A stretch of 25,769 nucleotides of DNA from Aliterella sp. RAGGC_92. Its GTDB lineage: Bacteria; Cyanobacteriota; Cyanobacteriia; Cyanobacteriales; Chroococcidiopsidaceae. How positions within the stretch are numbered: position 1 is the stretch's first letter; every line of letters starts with the position of its first letter. Positions 9,153 through 18,003 of this stretch are shown here, piece by piece. Location of the stretch: contig JAPJOW010000026.1 in the NCBI GenBank assembly GCA_030826005.1, positions 1 to 25,769 of the forward strand, given 5' to 3'. Made by a program: the position numbers and the translations under genes. The notes under the pieces are model-generated. The model was not told the DNA's origin. It searched no databases and saw nothing but the letters and a program-made list of their open reading frames with translations.

Positions 9153-10805
9153 TTATTGCTGCCACACAAATACTTTAGCTTCGTATGGGCCTAGGTCGGT
9201 CATTAAACCTTCCTCGCCAGATTCTAAGTCATAGTCATTTGTCCACTCGTGCCATTTTCCGGCGGGACACCCAGAAACTTGATAGCCGCCTAAGAAGTTT
9301 TCCGAGAAGTTAGCAACTACAACTACGCGAGAACCTTCATCATTCCAACGAGTGTAGGCTAAGACTTTGGCTTCGGGGTTTTCGTGAAAAAACTCAATAT
9401 TTTCTGTATAAAGAGCGCGATTGCTTTTACGCAGATTGATTAAGCCTCTGTAGTATTCAAATAAACCACGATTATGATCGTTACCCAATAAAGTCCAGTC
9501 AATTTTGGCGGAATCTGGGGTTTTGGGCTTGTATTCGCCAAATTCTTCACCCATCCAAATTAAGGGTACGCCAACGGCGGTTAAAAGAATTGCTGCGCCT
9601 AATTTTACACGAGTAAAAGCCGCTTCATCAAAGATTTCGCGATCGCCTAATTCCACCATGACATGGTTATGATCGTGATTTGTCAAGTAGTTCACGACAT
9701 TCGTAGCGCCCATAAACCCTTGACGCTTGCAGTCAATTACATCTTTCAAGCGCTCAAGATCGAAGGTATCGCCGCAGATATGCTCTAATATGCAGTGATA
9801 AAAACTATCGTGCCAACAACCATCCATCGGCCCATCTACATTAGTAATGCTGGCAGTTTCGGGGATATGTTCGGCAACAGTATAAAACGGCTTCATACTT
9901 GCTGTGTTTTTGGCTTCCTGGACAATCCAGTGCATGAAGTCGTAATTGGCAATTTGCCGCGCGGCATCAAAACGGATACCATCGGTATGATATTCGCTCA
10001 CCCAAAAACGCACGTTATCGCCAATAAACTTACGGGCGGGGTAGGTTTCTAGTTTTTCGTCGTAAAATTCGTAATTAAATTCTGGACCCCAATTGTTGTC
10101 AGGATCGCGGGGGGCGTGGTGATACCAGTAATCGTGATCGATTTGAGTTAGCGGCGCTTCGGCTTCGGAGTGGTTATAAATACCATCCATAATTACCCGC
10201 ATACCTCTAGCATGGCATTCATCTACTAACTGTTTTAATCCTTCCGTAGGCCCGTAACTTGACTCTGTAGCAAAGAAGTGGCGAGGATTGTAGCCCCAAC
10301 TATGATCGCCGGGATACTCTTTTACAGGCATAACTTCGATCGCATTTACGCCCAATTCACACAAATAATCTAATTTTTCGACTACGTGCTTGTATTTACC
10401 ACGCGCGTAAGGATCGTCTTCGCCCCCGGAAAAGTCACCTACGTGCAGTTCATATATAACTAACTCGCTATCGGCGGGTAAGGGTTTGTCGTCGTGTTTC
10501 CAGACATAAGTATCGACAATTTTTTCTCCATCCTTAATCCGAGCGATCGCATTTTGACTAGCATTATCTATATCTACCGCATAAGGATCGACTACTTCTA
10601 CCCATTGATCCGGTTCAAAAAACCACGATTTAGATTGAACGCGGAATTTATACTGATAAACCCCGTCTTCTAGTTCTACATGAGTGCGAAAGTAACCATC
10701 TTCGCCTTTTTCCATCGGTACATCTTTCCAATCAGAAAATTCGCCAACTAATGCAGCGCCTTTTATATATGGTGCAAATAAATTAAATTCTATGGGAGTT
10801 GCCAT
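9153..10805 (-). CDS. GH13 alpha-amylase family glycosidase with CBM48 (branching-enzyme-like)
   Basis: This 550-residue enzyme should act on alpha-glucans such as glycogen. Residues 1-95 look like a CBM48/isoamylase N-domain (VGEFSDWKDVPM, GVYQYKFRV). The GH13 barrel follows: region I DGIYNH (207-212), region II GIRFDAAR with the nucleophile Asp280, region III VAEHIP with the acid/base Glu312, and region IV NHD with Asp378. A C-terminal beta domain ends at 550. The order CBM48-GH13 and ELHVGDF (119-125) recall branching enzymes, GlgX and TreZ. It is much shorter than typical GlgB (about 700+), so I do not assign glgB, and the exact specificity is open. It is transcribed alone from the ATG at 10805; ruvA lies 166 bp upstream on the same strand. 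Confidence 0.85.
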   Translation of the reverse strand: MATPIEFNLFAPYIKGAALVGEFSDWKDVPMEKGEDGYFRTHVELEDGVYQYKFRVQSKSWFFEPDQWVEVVDPYAVDIDNASQNAIARIKDGEKIVDTYVWKHDDKPLPADSELVIYELHVGDFSGGEDDPYARGKYKHVVEKLDYLCELGVNAIEVMPVKEYPGDHSWGYNPRHFFATESSYGPTEGLKQLVDECHARGMRVIMDGIYNHSEAEAPLTQIDHDYWYHHAPRDPDNNWGPEFNYEFYDEKLETYPARKFIGDNVRFWVSEYHTDGIRFDAARQIANYDFMHWIVQEAKNTASMKPFYTVAEHIPETASITNVDGPMDGCWHDSFYHCILEHICGDTFDLERLKDVIDCKRQGFMGATNVVNYLTNHDHNHVMVELGDREIFDEAAFTRVKLGAAILLTAVGVPLIWMGEEFGEYKPKTPDSAKIDWTLLGNDHNRGLFEYYRGLINLRKSNRALYTENIEFFHENPEAKVLAYTRWNDEGSRVVVVANFSENFLGGYQVSGCPAGKWHEWTNDYDLESGEEGLMTDLGPYEAKVFVWQQ

Positions 10806-10971
10806 ATAAGTAAGTCAAGTATAAAAATACAACATCCCTATTTTCTCAGCGTGTCTTCTATTATGTAATCGTTCTAGGGAGATAACTTAGCTTAGTGGCT
10901 GCGGATCTTAGTTAAATAGCTATAAAAGTAATTTAAGGCAAAATTTAGCTAATAAAGGCTGAAAATAGGCT

Positions 10972-11595
10972 TTAGTTAGTGAGGTGAGCGATCGCCTGAC
11001 GAATCCAATCTTCCGCATTAGCATTTTTTGCCAACCCCACTTGCTGACTCACCGCTTGCAAAGCCCTAGAAACTTCACTAGGCGTATAACCCAAAGCTAG
11101 TAAGGTCATCTGCACATCTTCCAAAATCGCAGGACTTGGGCCATCAGTAGGGGCAACTAAGCCCGGAATATCCGTCCAATCGGCGAGTTTTTTCCGCAAT
11201 TCTAAACAAATCCGTTCGGCAGTTTTGCCCCCTACGCCAGGAGTTTGAATTAATAGTTGTGTATTGCTAGTAACGATCGCCTGGATTAAATCGGGTAAAG
11301 GTAAAGTATCGAGTAATGCGATCGCATTTGCCGCGCCAATCCCTGTAACGCTAATTAACTGCCGAAATAAATCGCGTTCTGCTAAAGTGCTAAATCCATA
11401 GAGAAGGGGTTGTTCTTCTCTAATTTGCAAATGGGTAAAAATCTGTACAGTTTCGCCAATGGGGGGCAATTGCTGCATTAACCGGGCGGGAATTAGCAAG
11501 TCGTAGCCGCAATTATTGACTTCTAAAGTCAAAGTCACGCGATTATTACTTGTTTTACTAATCCCTGCAACGATGCCTTTAAGATAGCTAATCAT
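10972..11595 (-). CDS. ruvA: Holliday junction branch migration complex subunit RuvA
   Basis: RuvA binds four-way junctions as a tetramer and loads the RuvB motor for branch migration in recombinational repair. The 207-residue protein has the N-terminal OB fold (about 1-65, starting MISYLKG), two helix-hairpin-helix motifs (VTGIGAA 83-89 and TPGVGGKTAER 118-128) and a C-terminal domain (about 155-207, ALGYTPSEVSRAL) that contacts RuvB. Length and domain order are standard. ruvB and ruvC are not adjacent, as is common in cyanobacteria. Its ATG overlaps the stop of the upstream phosphatase gene as ATGA, which implies co-transcription and translational coupling. Confidence 0.96.
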   Translation of the reverse strand: MISYLKGIVAGISKTSNNRVTLTLEVNNCGYDLLIPARLMQQLPPIGETVQIFTHLQIREEQPLLYGFSTLAERDLFRQLISVTGIGAANAIALLDTLPLPDLIQAIVTSNTQLLIQTPGVGGKTAERICLELRKKLADWTDIPGLVAPTDGPSPAILEDVQMTLLALGYTPSEVSRALQAVSQQVGLAKNANAEDWIRQAIAHLTN

Positions 11596-12341
11596 TCAAT
11601 AAAACCGAAATGATTTAAGCCCTCTAGAATACCACCTGCACAGAAAGATTGCGCCAGGTAATGATAGTCTGCGGGGTTGTCGTTATGCCATTGCAATAAT
11701 TCTGATTTAGCATTACCCACAATAATTCCGCGTTCTTCAGTTTGCGAAAATAAAGCAATATCGTTACCCGAATCGCCACAAACCACTGTCTGCGGTGCTT
11801 TTATTCCCCACTTTTGCCGCAGATATTGCACGGCTAAACCTTTATCGCCATGACGGGGCAAAATATCTAAGTCCATACCTGCACTGTAGATTAATTTAAT
11901 ATCTAAGCCTTGTTGTTGCAGTGAAGATTTTAGTTGGGGTAGAACTTCTTGAGCGGAATCTTCTGTAAGCAAAAAGCTGACTTTGTACGGGCGCTGTTCG
12001 GAATCGGGTTGAATTACTAAGTCAGCAAAATGAGCCGTAGTCGCAAGGATAGTATCTTTATCCCATCCGGGGGCTAGTTTGTCTGACCAAGTGCGATCGC
12101 TCTTATCGCTACCATTAAAATAAATTTCTGTTCCCACCGAGGCAATTAAGGCATCTGGTTCTAAAAGTTGCTGTTCGTTGCATAATTCGGCAAATAGTAC
12201 AGGCGATCGCCCGGTGGCATAAACTATTTTTGTACCGTGTTCTTCTCGATGCTGTTTTAGCTTGTCATTCAACACAGCTAAAGCACGACGTTCTCCCACG
12301 AGGGTATTATCTAAATCGGTTACAAACAAAAATGATTTCAC
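11592..12341 (-). CDS. Sucrose-6-phosphate phosphatase (HAD superfamily)
   Basis: This enzyme removes phosphate from sucrose-6-phosphate, the last step in sucrose synthesis. It has the HAD motifs: DLDNT with Asp9 (nucleophile) and Asp11, the TGR of motif II (43-45), Lys167 in GDKG, and GDSGND (189-194) with Asp190 and Asp194 for Mg2+. The cap is of the Cof/SPP C2 type. At 249 residues it matches the size of stand-alone cyanobacterial SPP; trehalose- or mannosyl-phosphate phosphatases are the main alternatives. The start is a GTG at 12341, with an in-frame stop 18 bp upstream and no clear Shine-Dalgarno. ruvA follows with a 4-bp overlap. No sucrose-phosphate synthase gene is in this window. 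Confidence 0.87.
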   Translation of the reverse strand: MKSFLFVTDLDNTLVGERRALAVLNDKLKQHREEHGTKIVYATGRSPVLFAELCNEQQLLEPDALIASVGTEIYFNGSDKSDRTWSDKLAPGWDKDTILATTAHFADLVIQPDSEQRPYKVSFLLTEDSAQEVLPQLKSSLQQQGLDIKLIYSAGMDLDILPRHGDKGLAVQYLRQKWGIKAPQTVVCGDSGNDIALFSQTEERGIIVGNAKSELLQWHNDNPADYHYLAQSFCAGGILEGLNHFGFIE

Positions 12342-12396
12342 GGCAACTTGTGATAGCTAACAATTTTTAAGGTTAGCAAAAGGAATAGACTTCGCA

Positions 12397-13239
12397 ATGA
12401 CTTACGACAATATCTGCAAATATCTCGCTGAAGAATACCCCCTTAATTTTGCCCGTTGGCTGTTTCCAGCCTAAGCAGCAGAAGTTGAAGTATTAAAAAC
12501 TGAATTAACTCTAGAACCAATCCGCGCTGATTCGGTAACACTATTACAAACTTCTAACCAAATCCTGCATTTAGAGTTTCAAACTTTACCCCTATCAGAT
12601 CCGCCCTTACCCTTACGGATGCTTGATTACTGGCTGCGACTATATCGGCAATATCGGTGTCCCATAGAGCAAGTTATTATTTTTCTCAAGTCCACAACTT
12701 CTGAAGCTGCTTTTGTCAACGAATTTACCGCCGCAAATACTTGGCATCGCTACCAAATAATTCGTATATGGGAACAAGATCCCGCCCCACTACTTGCCGA
12801 TAATGCTTTGCTGCCATTAGCAGTCCTGGCTAGAACCGACTCGCCGAGAAGTTTATTACAGCAAGTAGCCGCGCAAGTCGCTAGGATTGAATCAACACCC
12901 CAGAGGCAAAACTTAGCCGCCAGTGTAGAAATATTAGCGGGTTTGAGATTTGAGCAAAACTTAATCAATCAATTATTTAGAGAGGACATTATGAAGGAAT
13001 CCGTCATTTATCAACAAATTCTCCAAGAAGGAGTTAGACAAGGACAACAACTAGGCAGACGAGAAGGAGAATCAACTTTAGTTATCCGTTTATTAGAACG
13101 CCGCTTTGGCAGTATTGACACGACAATTCAAGAGCAAATTCGTAGTTTACCAAGCGATCGCCTAGAACAATTAGCTGTAGCTTTACTTGATTTTGTTGCA
13201 GTTACCGATGTAACTACTTGGCTGCAAAACGAAAACTAA
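12397..13239 (+). pseudogene. Rpn-family recombination-promoting nuclease/DUF4351 protein, interrupted by in-frame TAA
   Basis: From the ATG at 12397 one frame runs to 13239 and reads as a complete Rpn-type PD-(D/E)XK nuclease/putative transposase protein of about 280 codons. It begins MTYDNICKYLAEEYPLNFAR and ends with a DUF4351-like region (residues equivalent to about 225-280). Codon 26, TAA at 12472-12474, breaks it, and no frameshift is needed to resume. The family motif LHLEFQT, part of the nuclease core, lies between this stop and the first downstream ATG at 12619. A re-initiated 206-residue product would therefore lack the catalytic part. Inactivation by one substitution is the simplest reading. 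Readthrough or a sequencing error are the alternatives. Confidence 0.85.
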
Positions 13240-13242
13240 TAC

Positions 13243-13527
13243 CTACGTGCGATCGCGTTGCAGGTCAAAAATTACTTTCTCCGCGCACCAATCAATCGAT
13301 CTATCAGGGTTTCTAGCCTTTACTGCTGCAATTAATCGATTTGCCGTGTTGCGATCGCCATTTAACAACCGTAGGAGCTTTGTTTGCAGATTTCTAGAAG
13401 GCTGTTGCCGATCGCTCCCTTTTGCAAATTGCCCCGGATGCTTGGTTTTAGCTGTATGCAAATAAAGAGAATATAACCCGTACAATATTGCAATTGAAAT
13501 AAGTAACTTTAAAACTATAACAGTCAT
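13243..13527 (-). CDS. Small membrane-anchored hypothetical protein
   Basis: I do not recognise a named family. The ATG at 13527 gives 94 residues; a GTG at 13545 would add six. One hydrophobic segment lies near the N-terminus (IVLKLLISIAILYGLYSLYL), followed by a basic, soluble tail with AAVKARNPDRSIDWCAEKVIFDLQRDR. That tail resembles ends of small uncharacterised cyanobacterial proteins. Conservation-like features (one anchor, a charged helical tail, a clean frame) favour this strand over the overlapping + strand frame, which is basic and cysteine-rich in a way typical of a shadow. The stop lies 3 bp beyond the convergent pseudogene's stop. Function is unknown. Confidence 0.65.
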   Translation of the reverse strand: MTVIVLKLLISIAILYGLYSLYLHTAKTKHPGQFAKGSDRQQPSRNLQTKLLRLLNGDRNTANRLIAAVKARNPDRSIDWCAEKVIFDLQRDRT

Positions 13528-13630
13528 TGGGTAATACAGATACACGACCTGAGTAAGTAAACCTGTATTTAAAGTTCCCTTTTTAGTTACTTAAGTTACT
13601 CAGTACATTCCGTATCTACCTAAAGATTGA

Positions 13631-14890
13631 ATGAATTTTTCCCCAAAAAATAGTTTTCCTTCCTGGATGCCGCAACTAAATCCTCAAGTTTGGATTCTGG
13701 CATTTGGTCGTTTCCTGTCTGAAGTTGGTACAGGTTTTACATTATTTTATGCTCCAATATTTTTTGTCAATCATGTAGGACTATCGGCAACGGCGGTAGG
13801 CTTTGCGTTGGGTAGTGCATCCATATCTGGAGTAGTGGGGCGAGTTTTGGGCGGTTCGTTTTCCGATTCGCGGTTTTGGGGACGACGCAAGACTTTGTTG
13901 CTTTCCGCCGCTATTAGCGCGATCGCTTCTTTAGTTCTCGCCAGCGCTAACAATTTTTCTATTCTAGTTATCGGTAACTTGCTAAGTGGAATGGGACAAG
14001 GATTATATTGGCCTGCTAACGAGTCGGTAGTAGCCGATTTAACCGCCCCCGAACAACGGCATGAAGCTTACGCCATAACAAGACTTGCGGATAATCTAGG
14101 CTTAGGCATGGGTGTTGTATTAGGTGGGGTGTTAATTAGCACTACGGGGGTTTATAGAACGCTATTTATAGTTGATGCAGTCTCTTTTGTAGTATTTTTT
14201 GGCGTAGTGTATTTTGCCATCAAAGAAACTTATAAACCTTTAGAAAATAACTCAACTTCAGCTAAATCTAGCTGGCTAATAGCCCTAAGCGATCGCCGAC
14301 TGTTAATTTACGTTTTAGTCAATGTTATCTTTACAACCTATATTTCCCAGTTGCAAAGCACTTTACCACTCTACTTAAAGAACTTTGTTGCTGTCGGCGC
14401 ATCGGGAGCAAAGTTTACTGAAGGGACTATTAGTGTAATTTTTGGCTGGCATTTGGCGATCGCTATCTTTGCTCAATTGCCTGTTGTCCGGGGTCTAAAA
14501 CGCTTTACTCATCCCCAATCTCTAGGTTTTTCAGCGTCGATGTGGGCGATGGGATTTTGTTTAATGTGGGTTACAGGGGTTGCTACCAATGGTCAATTGT
14601 GGTGGGCAATTTTAGCTTTAAGCGTATTTGCGATCGCGATCGTTTCTTATACTCCCTCGGCTTCGGCTTTAATTACCGAACTTGCCCCCAAATCCCAATT
14701 AGGAGTTTATTTCTCCGTTAGTTCTCTATGTTGGGCGGCGGGTTATTTTATTGGGCCGCCATTGGGTGGTTGGGCTTTAGATCGAACGCCTGAATTTGCC
14801 GATAATTTCTGGTTAGGACTAGCTTTGAGTGTAAGTATATTAATTTTGATTTTGTGTTATTTAGATCGAATATTAGTTCGCAAGCATTAG
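13631..14890 (+). CDS. Major facilitator superfamily transporter
   Basis: A 419-residue polytopic inner-membrane protein with about 12 hydrophobic helices in two halves, typical of drug:H+ antiporter-1-like MFS proteins. MFS motif A is present in the loop after helix 2 as GGSFSDSRFWGRRK (74-87). The segment GNLLSGMGQGLYWPANESVVADL is characteristic of helix 4 and the following loop. The substrate is not predictable. The ATG at 13631 follows an 85+ bp gap divergent from the small membrane protein gene. That gap contains a direct repeat AGTTACT (13585-13591 and 13594-13600) of unknown meaning. It appears monocistronic: the next + gene starts 286 bp downstream. Confidence 0.9.
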   Translation: MNFSPKNSFPSWMPQLNPQVWILAFGRFLSEVGTGFTLFYAPIFFVNHVGLSATAVGFALGSASISGVVGRVLGGSFSDSRFWGRRKTLLLSAAISAIASLVLASANNFSILVIGNLLSGMGQGLYWPANESVVADLTAPEQRHEAYAITRLADNLGLGMGVVLGGVLISTTGVYRTLFIVDAVSFVVFFGVVYFAIKETYKPLENNSTSAKSSWLIALSDRRLLIYVLVNVIFTTYISQLQSTLPLYLKNFVAVGASGAKFTEGTISVIFGWHLAIAIFAQLPVVRGLKRFTHPQSLGFSASMWAMGFCLMWVTGVATNGQLWWAILALSVFAIAIVSYTPSASALITELAPKSQLGVYFSVSSLCWAAGYFIGPPLGGWALDRTPEFADNFWLGLALSVSILILILCYLDRILVRKH

Positions 14891-15123
14891 CAAAACTAAT
14901 AAAATTTAAACTTTATTTTTCAACGGTAGAGCATATACTGTACTACTTAAGTATTTATTATTCAAATAGTATGCCAAACAATAATTAATTTTACAAATAA
15001 TCGAAAGATTATTAAAATTGATTTGATCAGTGATAAAGCTTCAATATTTAAAGTAAAACTTTGTCAGTTTATTACAGCGTATTCTACAAAAGTAATGCGT
15101 TTAGAGAAGCAGATAAATGAAGG

Positions 15124-15146
15124 TTGCTAGAAGTTTTACCTAGCAG
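15124..15146 (+). other. Hairpin in the leader of the porin gene
   Basis: TTGCTAG (15124-15130) and CTAGCAG (15140-15146) can form a 7-bp stem, one pair being G-U, with a 9-nt loop. It ends about 19 bp before the porin Shine-Dalgarno. A weaker AT stem with a GAAA loop occurs at 14996-15013. Whether either is a functional RNA element is unknown. The rest of the 286-bp gap 14891-15176 is AT-rich and shows nothing else I can support. Confidence 0.35.
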
Positions 15147-15176
15147 TCAAAGTAATAGGTGTGTGAGGAATAATTT

Positions 15177-16973
15177 ATGAATAGTAATTTGCTGATTTGT
15201 TCGAGCAAATTAGCTTTATTGTGCCTACTGTTTGGTGGATTAGTATCGTGGGCAACAACCCCTGTTAAGGCTAATAATTTAACGCTAAAGCTGTCAAAAC
15301 AAGCAAACAGTAAAAGCGATCGCGCTCAAACAAATACCGCAAATATAGACAAAGAATTTGCTGAGGGTAAAAATAAACCAATCCTACTATCTCAATCATT
15401 GGAGCAGGTAACATCGGTATCGCAATTATCCGATGTTCAGCCAACGGATTGGGCATTTCAAGCATTACAATCTTTAGTCGAGCGTTATGGCTGCATTGCA
15501 GGCTATCCAGACGGCACTTACCGGGGCAATCGAGCGCTAACTCGTTACGAATTTGCGGCGGGTTTAAATGCCTGTTTAGACAGGGTTAATGAATTAATCG
15601 CCACCGCCACTAGCGATTTAGCGAAAAGAGAAGATTTAACGACTATTGAAAGATTGCAAACAGAATTTGCGACCGAGTTAGCAGCTTTGCGGGGGCGTGT
15701 AGATTCTTTAGAAGTAGCTACAGCAGAATTAGAAGCCAATCAATTTTCTACCACCACCAAATTGAGCGGAGAAGTGATTATAGCCGCTATTGGGGCTACA
15801 GGTGGGGCTAATGACAATGACCCCAATATCATTTTGGCTAATCGCACGCGCTTAAATCTCACTAGCAGCTTTACAGGTAGAGATGCTTTAATTACAGGCT
15901 TGCAAGCTTACAATCTCTTGGGCGGCGACGATAGCATTGGCGGGGCTTTAGGTTTAGCTGATGGGCTAGGATTGAGCAGCAGCAGTGCCAAACTCAGCTT
16001 TGAGCCGCAATTTCCAGGGGTCAATCCGCAAAACTTGTCGGCGATTAATTCCAATAGTTTTTCTTTGTACAAATTGCTTTATGTCTTCCCTGTTGCTAGT
16101 AAAGTAACGTTGTTTGCAGGAACGGCGGCGGAAACCTCCGATGCTTTTCCCGCTATTACTCCTTTTGCGAATGAAGGACAAGAAGCAATTTCAAGGTTTG
16201 CAGGCTACAACCCTGTAGTGCGCGTATCTGGTGGTACTTCCGGTTCTGGGTTAGCTTCCGCAGGTGGTTTTATTTGGAATATCTCGGAAGCGATCAATTT
16301 AACGGCTTTGTATGGTAGCGTCAACGCTGCAATTCCAGCAAAAGCGCCGGATGTCCTACCGGGGGTTTCAGCTACGCCCTTGGGTGCGGGTTTATTTAGC
16401 GGTAGTACCGTAGCGGCGGCGCAATTAACCATTAGACCTAGCAAAAGCATCGATATCGGGCTTAACTATGCCAATAGCTACCACGAAATCAACATTTTAG
16501 GCACGGGGTTAGTAAACGCAGATATTGGAGCATTAGGCGGGCTTTCTGCCGGAACACCCGTTAAACTCAATTCTGTGGGTGGAACTTTAACTTGGCGGTT
16601 TGCGCCCAAAGTGGCTATTTCTGGTTATGGGGCGGCGCTTTTTGTGGACGCGGCTTCGGGAGCAGTAGACGCGGGAACTACGTTTACAAGTTGGATGGTA
16701 GGCTTACATTTTAGAGATTTGTTTGCCGAAGGAAACAATGCGGGTTTGCTGTTTGGACAACCGTTGTATCGCTCTAGTGCTAGTGGAGATGCGGTAACAG
16801 AGTTACCAGGAGAAGCAAGAGCGATTCCTTACCATTTAGAGGCTTACTATCGCTTGAGGCTCAATGACAATATCAGCGTTACGCCGGGGGCATTTGTTTT
16901 GTTTAACCCCGAATCTAATAGCAATAATGAGACGACGGTAGTAGGTTTACTCCGTACTACGTTTACGTTTTAG
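15177..16973 (+). CDS. SLH-domain outer-membrane porin (iron uptake porin / OprB-like)
   Basis: A 598-residue precursor of the major cyanobacterial outer-membrane porin class, some members of which (for example slr1841 relatives) are needed for inorganic iron and solute entry. Residues 1-32 form a signal peptide (hydrophobic core LALLCLLFGGLVSWA, likely cleavage after VKA). An SLH domain (about 81-135, VQPTDWAFQALQSLVERYG) should bind the peptidoglycan-linked polymer. A short coiled coil follows (about 150-188, LRGRVDSLEV). Residues 190-598 are a beta-rich OprB-type barrel with alternating Gly, Ser and aromatics, ending in Phe as expected for Bam recognition. The Shine-Dalgarno GAGGA (15165-15169) lies 7 nt before the ATG. 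It converges on hisIE. Confidence 0.92.
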   Translation: MNSNLLICSSKLALLCLLFGGLVSWATTPVKANNLTLKLSKQANSKSDRAQTNTANIDKEFAEGKNKPILLSQSLEQVTSVSQLSDVQPTDWAFQALQSLVERYGCIAGYPDGTYRGNRALTRYEFAAGLNACLDRVNELIATATSDLAKREDLTTIERLQTEFATELAALRGRVDSLEVATAELEANQFSTTTKLSGEVIIAAIGATGGANDNDPNIILANRTRLNLTSSFTGRDALITGLQAYNLLGGDDSIGGALGLADGLGLSSSSAKLSFEPQFPGVNPQNLSAINSNSFSLYKLLYVFPVASKVTLFAGTAAETSDAFPAITPFANEGQEAISRFAGYNPVVRVSGGTSGSGLASAGGFIWNISEAINLTALYGSVNAAIPAKAPDVLPGVSATPLGAGLFSGSTVAAAQLTIRPSKSIDIGLNYANSYHEINILGTGLVNADIGALGGLSAGTPVKLNSVGGTLTWRFAPKVAISGYGAALFVDAASGAVDAGTTFTSWMVGLHFRDLFAEGNNAGLLFGQPLYRSSASGDAVTELPGEARAIPYHLEAYYRLRLNDNISVTPGAFVLFNPESNSNNETTVVGLLRTTFTF

Positions 16974-17008
16974 GTATTGGGAGCTTAGTTACAGCTACTT
17001 TACTTTGA

Positions 17009-17044
17009 AGGACAAGGAGAGAAAGAAACTAATTTCCTTGTCCT
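17009..17044. terminator. Hairpin between convergent porin and hisIE genes
   Basis: Arms 17009-17020 and 17033-17044 pair as a 12-bp stem with one G-U, with the core GGACAAGGA / TCCTTGTCC. The 12-nt loop is purine-rich. The hairpin lies 35 bp after the porin stop and 11 bp from the hisIE stop. Only a broken T-rich stretch follows on the + strand, so it is a probable but non-classical terminator. Confidence 0.5.
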
Positions 17045-17055
17045 CTCGATTTCCT

Positions 17056-17703
17056 TTAACGCTTGCGCTCTTGCAACTTGCGGTAAACGTCTTTAATATC
17101 TACTTGATGATGAGCTAAAGCCACGAGGGTATGATACAGTAAGTCCGCCGCTTCTGAAGCGATCGCTTCTTTCTCATCATCTTTACAAGCCATTACTAAT
17201 TCGACGGTTTCCTCGCCGAGCTTTTTAAGAATTTTGTTGTCCCCGGCAGCAAATAGCTGGCAAGTGTAAGAATTATCTGTAGGATGATTTTGGCGATCGC
17301 CTATTACTTTGAATAATTCCGATAATGTATCCCCTGGTGGCGCGGTAACTTCTCCATCAGCATCATGAAAAAAACAACTGCGTTCTCCGGTATGGCAAGC
17401 AATATCACCAACTTGTTCTACCCCTACAAGTAACGCATCGCGATCGCAATCGTAACGAAAACTTTTTACTTTTTGGATATGTCCGCTCGTTGCTCCTTTA
17501 TGCCATAATTCCTGACGCGAACGACTCCAAAACCATGTCTCCCCTGTATCTAGAGTTTTTTGCACCGAGTTTTGATTCATCCATGCCAGCATTAACACCG
17601 TGCCATCCAAATAGTCTTGAACGATTGCCGGAATTAAACCGCGATCGTCGTAGCGCAATTGAGCCAAAATAGTTTGAGGGGATGTGTAGGGTAGAGAGGA
17701 CAT
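17056..17703 (-). CDS. hisIE: Bifunctional phosphoribosyl-AMP cyclohydrolase / phosphoribosyl-ATP pyrophosphatase HisIE
   Basis: HisIE carries out the second and third steps of histidine synthesis: PR-ATP to PR-AMP (HisE domain) and opening of the PR-AMP ring (HisI domain). In the 215-residue form the HisI half comes first. It shows DYLDGTVLMLAWMN, WFWSRSRQELWHKGATSG, the DCDRD metal site, and the zinc cysteines in DCD and ACHTGERSC. The HisE half follows, with KKLGEETVELVMA and EAADLLYHTLVAL. I chose the ATG at 17703 (MSSLPYTS), which matches the usual start of cyanobacterial homologues. An ATG at 17715 and a TTG at 17724 are in frame. It is not near other his genes, and it is divergent from hemL. 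Confidence 0.94.
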   Translation of the reverse strand: MSSLPYTSPQTILAQLRYDDRGLIPAIVQDYLDGTVLMLAWMNQNSVQKTLDTGETWFWSRSRQELWHKGATSGHIQKVKSFRYDCDRDALLVGVEQVGDIACHTGERSCFFHDADGEVTAPPGDTLSELFKVIGDRQNHPTDNSYTCQLFAAGDNKILKKLGEETVELVMACKDDEKEAIASEAADLLYHTLVALAHHQVDIKDVYRKLQERKR

Positions 17704-17921
17704 AGTTGCTGGCATTCCAGGCAATAACTTATTTGATTACGATACCATTGGAACGAACCTGCACTTAATTTGCTAGAAGTGAAGCGTAAGGCTATCTTTG
17801 CGATTGAAATCCATTTCTTCAGTTCTAACCGCGATGCTGTAAGGTTTTGTAAGGCTATAAACCGGAGCTATGTTGATTTTATAGCTAGTAAATCGCAGTT
17901 TGAGATAACATAATTTTATTT

Positions 17922-17950
17922 TTGAGCTTGGCGTAATTGACTAATATAAG
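17922..17950 (+). promoter_or_regulatory. Candidate sigma-70-type promoter of hemL
   Basis: TTGAGC (17922-17927) and TATAAG (17945-17950) are spaced by 17 bp. Transcription would begin about 45 nt before the hemL start. The 300-bp divergent region between hisIE and hemL (17704-18003) shows no other element I can support. This is pattern-based only. Confidence 0.35.
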
Positions 17951-18003
17951 AATTCTAAACCAGGCACGCAACTATTTACGAGATACATTTTTAGGAGAAA
18001 ACT

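Noticed and set aside
13247..13465. + strand frame opposite the small membrane protein
   Set aside because: Its Arg/Cys/Phe-rich composition is typical of an antisense shadow; the minus frame has a plausible membrane anchor and tail.
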